From Ahaetulla prasina (Eukaryota > Chordata > Lepidosauria > Squamata > Colubridae): a DNA stretch of 64,000 bases. The position numbers were made by a program, and so were the translations under genes. The DNA lies in NCBI RefSeq assembly GCF_028640845.1, contig NC_080540.1, forward strand, positions 153,829,920 to 153,893,919, in the 5' to 3' direction. Shown piece after piece: positions 10,463 through 21,536 of this stretch. Under the pieces are notes generated by a model. That model saw only the letters and a list, made by a program, of their open reading frames with translations, was not told where the DNA came from and made no database searches. How positions within the stretch are numbered: position 1 is the stretch's first letter; each line of letters opens with the position of its first letter.

Positions 10463-10620
10463 AGAATAGAATAGAATAGAATAGAATAGAATAGAATAGA
10501 ATAGAATAGAATAGAATAGAATAGAATAGAATTTTTTTTATTGGCCAAGTGTGATTGGACACACAAGAAATTTGTCTTGGTGCATAGGCTCTCAGTGTCC
10601 ATAAAGAAAAAAAATGTAAA
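10463..10620 (-). mobile_element. (AGAAT)n array on the 3' end of a CR1/L3-group LINE
   Basis: About 14 units of AGAAT (10463-10532) are followed by the reverse complement of the 3' UTR seen at 2100-2172, including 'ttggccaagtgtgattggac' and 'cttggtgcataggctctcag'. It is therefore a very short 5'-truncated insertion with an expanded pentanucleotide tail. Confidence 0.8.
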
Positions 10621-11059
10621 TTACATTTAGAAACTTGCCTTCACCTGGCTAGATTAAAATAAACCTAACCTTAGAATCCATCTTTGGCCCACCCACCAAT
10701 GACGTTTTCTGTCCATTTATAATAGCAAATAGGAGAAGGGACCCCTACTGAGTTTTCTGAATGTATAGAAAATCGAAATATGATAGAACAACCTTAAGGC
10801 ATTTCCAGTTGCTTGTGCCGATAGCTAGTTAACTGCCAACGAGTACAAGTGCGTTTTTCTCTAACAGAACTTGGAAGAAAATAATGCTTAGTTGCAAAGA
10901 CAGGGAATTGCCCTGCCTGGATAGAGAACGTGGTTTCCTCCCAATGTTTTGAAGGCGATATCCCACCAATCCCCGTCCGCGCGTTCCAAGGCTCCGAGCG
11001 TAATAAACTCTCGCATCTGCCACTTTTCGTCATTTGCGTCGTTACTGATGGTTGCTTTC
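10621..11059. other. Spacer with a CpG-containing block; no gene supported
   Basis: I recognise no family. On the reverse strand an open frame at 10888-11238 crosses a CpG-containing stretch (10970-11040), unusual for this AT-rich neighbourhood. It has no splice signals or known motif that I can point to. See findings. Confidence 0.3.
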
Positions 11060-11550
11060 GAATCGAGTCTGAGGATTTTTGGCATCATTAAAGTCAGTAA
11101 TTTTATTGACTCTCCAGACCATTTAAAATATACTAACAAATATTGGAAGAAAAAAGAATTACCTACAATAGAAGAATGGATATTGAAAGTTGCCAATTTG
11201 GCTGAGATGGCAAAAATCTCAGCCTTTTTGAAAGACAATACGCAAGAAAGATACTTAAAGGAATGGAAAAAATGGATTGACTATATTCAAAACAGATATC
11301 AGACTAAGAGATATCAGACTGCCTTCGAATGATTAGGATGTATTATTTTTGATTGCATTGGGGGAGGTTAGGATTTGATGAGAAATGCAGGAGTATAACT
11401 GAGTTAGGAGGGAAAATGTTTAGTACATGCTTGTTTTATTTTTAACTATACCTTGTGTTTGTTCCGGGAAGTGGGGGGGAGGGTTTTTAAGGGAGGGGAG
11501 GGTGGTAGAGGGAGGAGGGGAAAAGGGGGAAGCTTTTTTTGTAAAAACTT
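11060..11550 (+). mobile_element. L1 LINE 3' end (ORF2 C-terminus and 3' UTR)
   Basis: The frame ending at 11332 encodes YWKKKELPTIEEW, an L-EMAKISAFL-like segment and EWKKWIDYIQNRY, the C-terminal pattern of vertebrate L1 ORF2. A G-rich 3' UTR follows, with runs such as 'ggaggggagggtggtagagg' typical of L1 3' UTRs. It is severely 5'-truncated. Confidence 0.65.
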
Positions 11551-11595
11551 TATATATATATACATATACATATATATATACATATACATATATAT

Positions 11596-11626
<31 letters not shown>

Positions 11627-11627
11627 A
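11551..11627. repeat. TA/CATA/CA compound microsatellite
   Basis: Alternating TATA, CATA and CA dinucleotide runs lie directly after the L1 3' UTR and may be its expanded tail. Confidence 0.9.
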
Positions 11628-11723
11628 ACAACAAAGCATACATATCTTGAAATGAGATTTCTAAAATCGAAGCAGTGTGTGACCAAGGGAGATACGGTGA
11701 GCAAGCCCCAGCTATTATAAGAA

Positions 11724-11760
11724 AGAAAGAGAGAGAGAGAGAGAGAGAGGAAGAGAGAAA
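11724..11760. repeat. (GA)n microsatellite
   Basis: GAAA/GA repeats directly precede the GAA array, forming one continuous purine strand of about 150 bp. Confidence 0.9.
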
Positions 11761-11770
11761 TGATGATGAT

Positions 11771-11875
11771 GAAGAAGAAGAAGAAGAAGAAGAAGAAGAA
11801 GAAGAAGAAGAAGAAGAAGAAGAAGAAGAAGAAGAAGAAGAAGAAGAAGAAGAAGAAGAAGAAGAAGAAGAAGAA
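11771..11875. repeat. (GAA)35 trinucleotide array upstream of gene 1
   Basis: About 35 uninterrupted GAA units end 146 bp before the start codon of gene 1. Apparent polyglutamate or polyserine open frames across it are repeat artefacts. Long GAA/TTC tracts can adopt triplex structures and, in other genes, dampen transcription. Any effect here is inference. Confidence 0.95.
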
Positions 11876-11879
11876 AAGG

Positions 11880-12020
11880 AAAACACGTTTTCGCGTGCTG
11901 AAACGGCGAAGCGCTCGCGCCACGTGAAACTCGCCCCTCGAGCCGCGCGGGCACCCGAGATGGACAATCGCAACAGAAGCCGTCCAGAAGCCCGGCCGCC
12001 ATTTGCTTCCTGAATCGAAG
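11880..12020 (+). promoter_or_regulatory. CpG-rich promoter/5' UTR of gene 1 with YY1-like motif
   Basis: About 140 bp is rich in CpG between AT-rich flanks and contains a 'cacgtg' E-box (11919-11924 region) and a YY1-like 'gccgccattt' at 11995-12004. There is no TATA box. The same motif stands 17-25 bp before the ATG of gene 2, so it is probably a shared core promoter or initiator element. The transcription start cannot be fixed from sequence. Confidence 0.6.
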
Positions 12021-12108
12021 ATGATCCGGAGCTTTCGTTCGTCCATCCTTTCTTTGTGGCCGCTGTTTCTGCTGCTGGAGCTCCTGCCCCCCGCCTCCCT
12101 CACAGACG
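12021..12108 (+). CDS. TMPRSS12: Gene 1 exon 1 (signal peptide)
   Basis: The ATG has A at -3. The exon encodes a short basic start followed by the hydrophobic core [17 protein letters not shown], a typical cleavable signal. It is 88 bp, ending phase 1 before GTGAGA. The same length and phase occur in gene 2 exon 1. Confidence 0.8.
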
Positions 12109-13294
12109 GTGAGAGCGCGGCTGCCTTGCTTCAGCAGGGGGTTGGACTAGAAGACCTCTAAGGTCCCTTCCAGCTCTATTCTTCATTTCATTTCATTTCA
12201 TTTAACTTAACCTGTTCGTTGCTCCGTAAGGCAGTGGCCTTTGAATGAGCTTGCTCTCAAAAGACCGAGTGGCAGAAAGCCTGTTATCAGGGAAGCTGCT
12301 CCCTGCAGCCCTAATTCATGCTGATCCCGGGTGGTGGAAGGACGTTCAGGCCCCCCCCCACGCCCCACCTTGAAACCTCCTTAAGGAGAGAACTCTGCTC
12401 CTCCTGCTGAGATTTCTGCAATCTCCTGTTGACAAGCATCAGATTCCTATCTCCTCTTCCTCTCTTTTGGCTACTAACGTCTTTCCACCAGAAACTCCTC
12501 CAGAAGCATTCTCTTCTCCAACGTTCTTCCCCAAACACCACCATATGCAGAAGGTTGGGTTCAGATGTGCCCGTTGGCCAAAACTCACCAATCACCAGAA
12601 TCTCCTTTTAATCCCGGGTTTAGAAAATTTAGAACTACGCAGCCTTTGGCATGACCTGAGTATAACTCATAAAATCATCTGCTACAATGTCCTTCCTGTC
12701 AAAGACTACTTCAGCTTCAACCGCAACAATACACGAGCACACAATAGATTTAAGCTCCAATCTTGATTGTAGAAAATATGACTTCAGTAACAGAGTTGTT
12801 AATGCCTGGAATGCACTACCTGACTCTGTGGTCTCTTCTCAAAATCCCCAAAGCTTTTTTTTTTTAAATTTGACTTTATATCCCGCCCTTCTCCGAAGAT
12901 TCAGGGCGGCTTACACTATGTCAAGCAATAGTCTTCATCCATTTGTATATTATATACAAAGTCAACTTATTGCCCCCAACAATCTGGGTCCTCATTTTAC
13001 CTACCTTATAAAGGATGGAAGGCTGAGTCAACCTTGGGCCTGGTGGGACTTGAACTTGCAGTAATTGCAAGCAGCTGTGTTAATAACAGACTGCATTAGT
13101 CTGTTGAGCCACCAGAGCCCTTTAACCAAAGACTATCTACTGCTGACCTCACCCCATTCCAAAGAGGTCTGTAAGGGGCGTGCATAAGAGCACCAGCGTG
13201 CCTACCGTTCCTGTCCTAATGTTCCCTTTGGTTGTATTCAATTTGTATGGTTATTTCATGCTTATACTTATATATATTGTTGTGTTTGACAAAA

Positions 13295-13389
<95 letters not shown>

Positions 13390-15365
13390 AATGTGAGCCC
13401 AGAGCCTGGAATTTCCAGCTATTTCTCTCTTGGCAAGTTGAAACAAATTCAGAACTAGACCTAGAAGAACAGTTTCACCATACATAGACACAATGTTATC
13501 TTAGGTCGTTCTTAAACCACTGTTTCATCTTGCCCAGAAGAGAAGGGAAGGGTTGAGGAGCTAATTGCCTAACCTGGACTTGGCTCCTATCCCGGGGAGG
13601 AGGAGATAATAGCCTGGATAATAGCCTGTTTCCTGCTCCACTTTGAAAGTAGAGCAGGAAAACCTAAGCCAAGCCAACCTGGGTTGACATGAGCCCAATT
13701 CTGCACTTTCACTGCTGTGCTTTTATTCGACTCCATGACAGCAGTTCTCTTGGAGGATATAGGGAGCTGCTATCGTATCCCCTGCCTAATCACACTAATC
13801 ACACCCTGTATAGCCAAATCCAGGGTATCTGCATACAAGAAGTAGAATGTGGTGGTATGAATGAGTCCACTATGGTTTGTGAACCAGGTCTCCACTGTTT
13901 GGGCAATTTCTATATCTTCAACAAGCAGAAGCACTGGCTCGTTGGCTCCTAACCACACAAACAACCAATGGTTAGGGCAAAAAAAGAAGTGCTGAGCAAG
14001 GATTGGTGTATCACTGCCCCAAGATAATGAATTGGTGAATTTCTATTTTTTTAAAAAGTGAGTGAAAATGACAAGTATTCTGCCAGTGTATCCTTCTAAG
14101 TCAAATCACAGGCAGGTAAAACAGAGATTCTGCTTTGTTTAATCAATCAGCTACGGCAGTAGACATGCCAAATGGGAAGTTGTTAAGTACAAGGAGAAGT
14201 TGGTGAAGGAGTCTCACACAAACAACCGTAATAAGTATCCTATTATTCCCCATTGTTTTGTTACAGACAAGAGAATTGTGGTTTTAAATCGAGGACTTCC
14301 TGTAATTTCTAGTTCTCAGGAGCTAGTTTTAATATATTGTTTTAATTTCATTTCTCACCATTAAACTATTTTGATTTCTAGAATGTGGAACAAGGCCTGC
14401 AGTGGATGAGTTCACAATGGCCTCCCGGATTGTAGGTGGACATGATGCTGAACCTGGGGCATGGCCATGGCAAATCAGTCTTCAAATTCATTACAGTGAC
14501 AGAGTATATCGTCATATATGTGCAGGAGTTTTAATCAGTAACAATTCAGTGCTGACTGCAGCACATTGCATTCATGAATATCCGTATGTATCTTTCAGTT
14601 CTAAATGGTTTTCTGTCCATTTTTGGTGCATGTGTACATAGAAATAGCAGTAGCACTTAGACTTAGATACTGCTATATAGGTGCTTTGCAGCCCTCTCTA
14701 AGTGGTTTACAGAGTCAGAAAGTTGTCCCCAACAATCTGGATCCTCATTTTACTGACCTCGGAAGGATGGAAGACTGAGTCATCCTTGAGGTGATCACGA
14801 TCAAACTGCTGGCAGTCAACAGGGTTAGCCTGTAATTCAGCATTCTAAGCACTATGCCACCACGGTTCTGGTGCAGATGTGTATATACCAAGGGTGAAAT
14901 CCAGCAGGTTCTAACTGGTTCTGCACAACTGGTAGCGGAAATTTTGAGTAGTTCGGAGAACCGGCAAATACCACCTCTGGCTGGCCCCAGAGTGGGGTGG
15001 GAATGGAGATTTTGCAATATCCTTCCCCCAGGAGTGGGGAGGGAATGGGGATTTTGCAGTATCCTTCCCCTGCCATGCCCACCAAGCCACAACATGCCCA
15101 CCAAGCCACGCCCACAGAACTAGTATTAAAAAATTTGGATTTCACCACTGGTATATACACACAGATACACTTTGAAACCTGGATTTACAAGGTTATGTGG
15201 CAACAGACTGATTGAGGAATTCATCCTCCAAAGAAAGAAGGAATGTTTTGGGAAAAGGAAAACAGGAGACTTTCTGTTCCCATTAATTGATACACATGTG
15301 TACATATACTGTGTATGTATATATGTATGTATGTGTGTGTGTGTATGTATGTATGGATGTGTGTG

Positions 15366-15401
<36 letters not shown>

Positions 15402-18400
15402 TGTATGTATGTATGTATGTATGTATGTATATATATATCTGTCATATTTGAAAGGGGAAAATAGGAACCGGGGCAACCAAACAGTTTAATTAATTCCTGT
15501 AAAATAAGTCATTTCTTCCGACTTTAAAAATTATATCTAACTATACCAACCATTTTCTCCCTGCACAAGTAATCCCCCTCCCCCGAGACACACATAGACA
15601 GACAGACACACATTTCCCTCTGTCCTTCCATATGAAATGGCAAAAAAAGAAACTGAGATGTTTCATTGGGCAAGGATAGGGAGGGCTACCATTTCTCCTC
15701 TGCAAGACATGAGAACCACCAAGTCGAAGCTGCCATATGGTAGTCTGGATTTTTGCAATCCCAATACGGAATCTGTAAGGGGAAGAATAGCCAAGCTGGA
15801 TGGAAATAAAGTGAGAGGAAAAATGAAAAAAGGAGAAATCTGTTCATGTATTACAGAAAGAGATCAAATTGTGTGATACATATAATTACATTACAGAGTG
15901 TGCGGCATTATGCTCGTGGGAAGTACCTAAAGGAAAGGGCTGGTTTAACTCCGAGAGTGCTGTCATACGTAACACTAATGTGCCAGTTATTTGTTTATGA
16001 ATCTCTTTCCTATACTATTTCCTTCTTCCACATACCTTTTGCTTATAAGGGCGGGAGATATTCTGATACCTTAACCTACAGATTGAGTTTAATAAGTGTA
16101 AAAAAAACCTTAAAAAGCATCTATTGTAGGCTTCAGTGTTTGTAGGTCAAGTACCAAAAAAATACATAGCACAAATGCCAGGATAATGGCAATTAATAAT
16201 AAAAGTTTATTAATCAAGTCCAGTTGCTTACTGTTTTGCATCAGTCTCTGGCATTCAAGAGAAATCTTCAAAACTTTTATCAGCTAACTTTGTAAATTCC
16301 AGAAAGAGACATTGTCCAGGGTTTCTTGTTGCAGCTAAAATACATTTTATTGTTGAGTTGCATGTCTTTTCCAAGCCTGAAAGCATTCAACATCTAGGTT
16401 TGGGATGAGGGGGAATTATGATAAGTTTCAGCTGTTTATGAATCCATTATCTTTTGAACTGTCAAATCAGGATAGGGAATGGTACTATTAATTGCCCTGT
16501 GAGATTTCACAGGTTGCACTCATCTGCCATTTTCAGTTCAGAACAAATCCTACAGCTCACAAAATAAGCTATCTTCAGGAAATGCAAGTGGAAGAAATAT
16601 AGACTACTTGTGTGCAGCTTTTGCATCCTCAGGGGCCAGTATATGTCTCTCTTTGCATTTTTGTAAATCAGTGTCCAGATGTGGAAGACAGTGATAAGCA
16701 GTGATAAAAGTCACTGGAAGAAAGAAGAGTCAAGAGTTAGGAAAGTAGGGAAAAATATCTAGGAAGTAGGAACCTAGAAAGACCAAAGCAATTGGGGACA
16801 AGAATGACAGTGGTAGCAAAATAATCAAAATAAGTACAGGATCAAGGACTGCAAGAGAGCCAAAATCCAGACAATTTGACTAAAGAATGGAAGAAGTCAA
16901 GGTGAAAAAAAATGGGGTAGGGCAAAGCATCTAGCTTCAAGAAATAGAAACTGGATTTGGTACTTTGTGCTTCTTGCTCAATACTGGTATTAAAATTCTA
17001 TAGAACTATCTTTCCTGGGCTCTTACAAGCTCAAGTATTGCCAATAACATACTTAGATGAGTATTAATTCTGAAACTTCTTACTAGCAGCAAAAATTATT
17101 TCTGTAGTTCTTTGCATTAGTCCTCACTCTATGCAGACTTCCATTTTCTAATAGGAATTCCTTGCTTAATTTTGAACAGAATTTACAAGACAACTGCCTT
17201 CGTTTTAACGACATACAGTAAATATGAAAATTGCTTTTGGCAAAGATTGGCTTTGATTTCAGAATTCCAATCTGAACATTCTTGAAGTGAAATTACTCAA
17301 TTATTTTGACTCTGTTATCAGTATCTCTGATGTAACAATTCTATAGTATCTATTGACTCTTATGGACTTTGATTTTTTCCCCCTAGGAAACCAGACAAAT
17401 GGAAGGCTGTAGTTGGTTTGCATCATCTTTACATACATTGGCCTTTTTCTAAAGAATATCATATCAAAGATATCATTATCCACTCTGGTTATGAATTTGG
17501 AACTTTTGAAAATGATGTTGCCTTGTTCAGACTGATGCAATTTGTGAAGTACAATGATTATGTCCAGCCTATCTGCTTACCTGACTCTGCTCACTTTTTG
17601 AGTGATAAATCTAAGAATCCATGTTATATAACTGGGTGGGGAAGCACAAAGGAAGAAGGTAAATCTGTTCTTATTACTTTAATATTAAGATCAAGATTTT
17701 AGTGATTTTAAGCTGCAATCTTATTCACAAATTAAATAAAATTACAGTTGTTAGTAAATGTACTCATTAAAAAGTTACCAGCCATAGTGATAGTACCTTT
17801 TTAATCACCTTTTTACCAAACTTTCTAGATATGTATGCATAAATAACACAATGTATTAATTTTTAAATTTTCTTTTTTTCTGGATATTGAAGTTTTAAAA
17901 ATAATCCTTTTCAGAAACATTATAGAAGTGATGTTATTATCAGATAAATCCAATTTTGTCTGGATGTAATGGTACTGGAATTTTCTTCTCTTGTTCTTGC
18001 ATGCATTATTGACAAAACCTGGACAGGACAGAACAGACAGTTTATTTCAACAGTTTATTTCAACAAATGGACAAATGGACAAATTTTAAAGGTGTAAAAC
18101 CTGTGGGCTTCGATATGTTGTTAAGTGACAGTTTTCACTGCCTTGGTGAGGTAAGAGATGCTGAGAATCAGTACTATAACATCTGGAGGGCCAGAATTTA
18201 CAATTTCTCAAGGCAGTGATAAGCCCTCCAGATGTTGTTGCATTATGATTCTCAGCATTTTTTCATCATCATGTTACTCTTAGCCATGCCACTGGCCTGC
18301 CTACCTTGCTACTGGTATATTGCCAATAGCATATGATGCAGGCTAGTCCATTACTATTAGATATTACTTACAGTACCCAGGATTGATGGAAATACCACTA

Positions 18401-21400
18401 AATGATCAATGAAAATTGAAAGCAAACTCATTCTAAATGCAATATTCTGACCTAAAACAAAAAAAATATTCAATTTTTTATGGCTAAGCGTGATGTGTAA
18501 TGCTTTGTGAGATGATAGCTTACTGCAGATAACATGAATTTTAAAATTCTCCATAGTGATATTTGACCTTAATACTGTCACTCAGAGTTACAGTAATGAA
18601 AAGATGAAAATGAATAGATTGACAATATAGCAGTCAAACAAATAATATGGATTTGTTATATAAAATTTGCAAAGACTGTATATACAGTATAAAGTATATG
18701 GGGCAGGAAATTTGACTTATAGTCCCAAAACCTTCAAAGTTCCATCAGTTTTCCCTACCAGATTCATCTACCCTATCCCTACATTACTCAAACATACTCC
18801 CAGCTTTATTTTATGCTTTCATTACAGGTAAAGGTCAACACATATTACAAGAAGCTCAGGTTGACATTATTCCATTGCAAATCTGTAATAGCTACGATTG
18901 GTATGGAGGCACAGTATCCCTGAAAATGATTTGTGCTGGCTCTGAAAGTGGACATGTTGATAGTTGCCAGGTAAATTGTTAATTATTTCATTATAAAAAT
19001 ATTGTGAAACTACTTTCTACCGCTTTTGCTTGATCAGTTTTTAATAAGTAGAAGCATAGAAGTATGCCAAAATAATAGGAATACAATCAGTTTGGGAAGG
19101 AAAAAAATAGTTGATGACAGTATATATCATAAAATGGTTATTTGAATGTTTATAGTAAAATTCAAAGGATAGTTTGCTTTTTCTAAAATCATTAGATACT
19201 TACAAAAGTGACTGTTATGCCCACAAAGAGAAAAACCAGTCAACCAACTCATTAAAAATAATAATTCCTGAAAGCAAAAAGATGTTACAGGAAAACTAAA
19301 TTTCTTATAGAAATTTGTGAGACATATTTTTAATTTATGCATATGAATATGAATATAAAGAAAAATAAATCATTTTTTTCACAGTCTTTCAGTGAAAGTT
19401 TTAGCAGTGGCTGTGGCATAGCAGTAGGAGATCCTGTCCGTCTCCTAGTTCAGGTTTCAATAGTTTTTAAAATCTTAATATGTGGTTTTAATATTTTAAT
19501 TACTTTGTTTTATAATTTGTAAGCCACCCAGTCATCTTATAGGAGAGATGAGTCGCATAGAAAATTAATAAATAATGGTAATAATAGCAGATTTTTTTCT
19601 GATTCAGATTTCTTTATCTCTTTTCAGAATAGATCACTTAGAAATACAGAGTGATTCTCAATACCTGTGTACAAAAATGCTCGATGGTAGATAAGCTCAG
19701 ATTCGGGATGGGCTGGACACAGATTAGGTAGTTTCAGACGGGATGACGGAGGTGGATCTTGAGGCTGCCATCTGGGAGAAGTTTGACACTGTGGCTCCCG
19801 AGGACATGGACAGGATACTGAGGAGGCTGAATGCAACCACATGTTTATTGGACCCATGTCCCTCTTGGTTGGTACTGGCCACACAGGAGGTTACACGAGG
19901 CTGGCTTCAGGGAATTGTTAACGCTTCTCTGATGGAGGGTCTTCCCTACAGCCTTGAAAGAGGCTGTGGTGAGACCCCTCCTCAAGAAGCCCTCCCTGGA
20001 TCCAGCTGTTTTATCGAACTACCGTCCGGTCTCCAACCTTCATTTTGTGGTGAAGGTTGTTGAGAGTGTGGTAGCGCATCAGCTCCCTCAGGACCTGGAT
20101 GAAACTGTCTATCTGGACCCGTTCCAGTCCGGTTTCCGGCCTGGGTACAGCACAGAGACAGCTTTGGTCGCGTTGGTGGATGATCTCTGGAGGGCCCGGG
20201 ACAGGGGTTGTTCCTCTGCCCTGGTCTATTATATCTCTCAGCGGCTTTTGATACCATCGACCATGGTATCTTGCTGCATCGGCTGGAGGCGTTAGGAGTG
20301 GGGAGCACCGTTTTTCAGTGATTCTCCTCCTTCCTCTCTTACCAGTCGCAGACGGTGTTGGCAGGGGGGCAGAGATCGACCGCGATGCGCCTCTTGTGTG
20401 GGGTCCCTCAGGGGTCAGTTCTCTCGCCTCTCCTGTTCAACATCTATATGAAGCTGCTGGTTGAGATCATCCATGGTTTTGGGATGCGGTGTCATCTGTA
20501 CGCTGATGATACACAGCTGTACATTTCCACCCCTAACCACCCCAGCGAAGCCGTCGAAGTGATGTCCCGGTGTCTGGAGGCTGTGCGGGGCTGGATGGGG
20601 AAAAACAGGCTCCGACTCAACCCCGCCAAGACCGAGTGGCTGTGGATGCCGGCATAATCAGCTGATGCCATCGCTGACTGTGGGGGACGAGTCATTGGCC
20701 CCCACAGAGAGGGTCCGCAATCTGGGCGTCCTTCTGGATGCACGGCTGTCGTTGGAAGAACATATGACGGCTGTCGTCAGAGGAGCTTTTTATCAGGTTC
20801 GCCTGATACGCCAGTTGCGTCCCTTCTTAGACCGGTATTCCTTATGCACAGTCACTCACGCCCTTGTCACCTCCCATCTGGACTACTGCAATGCTCTCTA
20901 CACGGGGCTCCCCTTGAAGAGCACCCGAGGGCTCCAACTGGTTCAGAATGCGGCCGCACGGGTGACAGAGGGAGCGACTCGTTGCTCCCATATAACACTC
21001 TCCTGCGCAGGCTGCACTGGCTTCCAGTGGTCTTTCGGGTGCAATTCAAGGTGTTGGTTACCACCTTTAAGCGCTCCATGGCATAGGAATTCGCTATGGG
21101 ACTGCCTGCTGCTATCAGCGACCTCGCATCGACCAGTGCGCTCCCATAGGGAAGGTCTCCTCAGGGTACCGTCGGCCAGACAATGTCGACTGGCGACACC
21201 CAGGGGGAGGGCCTTCTCTGTGAGGGCACCAACTCTCTGGAACAAGCTACCACCAGGTATCTGCCAACTCCCTGATCTCCGGACATTTCGACGCGAGCTG
21301 AAAACATTTCTGTTCCATCGCGCAGGACTGGCCTAATGGTTTTTAAATGGGGTTTTTATGGGTTTTATAGTGTTCAGCCAACCTTAATTTTTCTCTTTTT

Positions 21401-21493
21401 AAACTGGTTTTAATTTTTGTATCAATTGTTTTATCTTTGGCTGCAAACCGCCCTGAGTCCTTTGGGAGAAGGGCGGTATAGAAATTTAAACAA

Positions 21494-21536
<43 letters not shown>

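Noticed and set aside
11420..12103. Long open frames on both strands with polyglutamate, polyserine or polyphenylalanine
   Set aside because: They are translations of the (GAA)35 and flanking GA/CA/TA microsatellites and have no independent coding evidence.
13216..13491. Open frame with LFIY repeats
   Set aside because: Translation of the (AAAT)25 microsatellite on the reverse strand.
8595..14875. Possible functional tRNA genes (A/B-box-like blocks)
   Set aside because: Each sits at the head of a SINE with a conserved body and tail, and no intact cloverleaf was apparent.
15126..15489. Open frames of Tyr/Ile/His/Thr or Cys/Val/Met repeats
   Set aside because: Translation of a TATG/TG microsatellite in intron 2 of gene 1.
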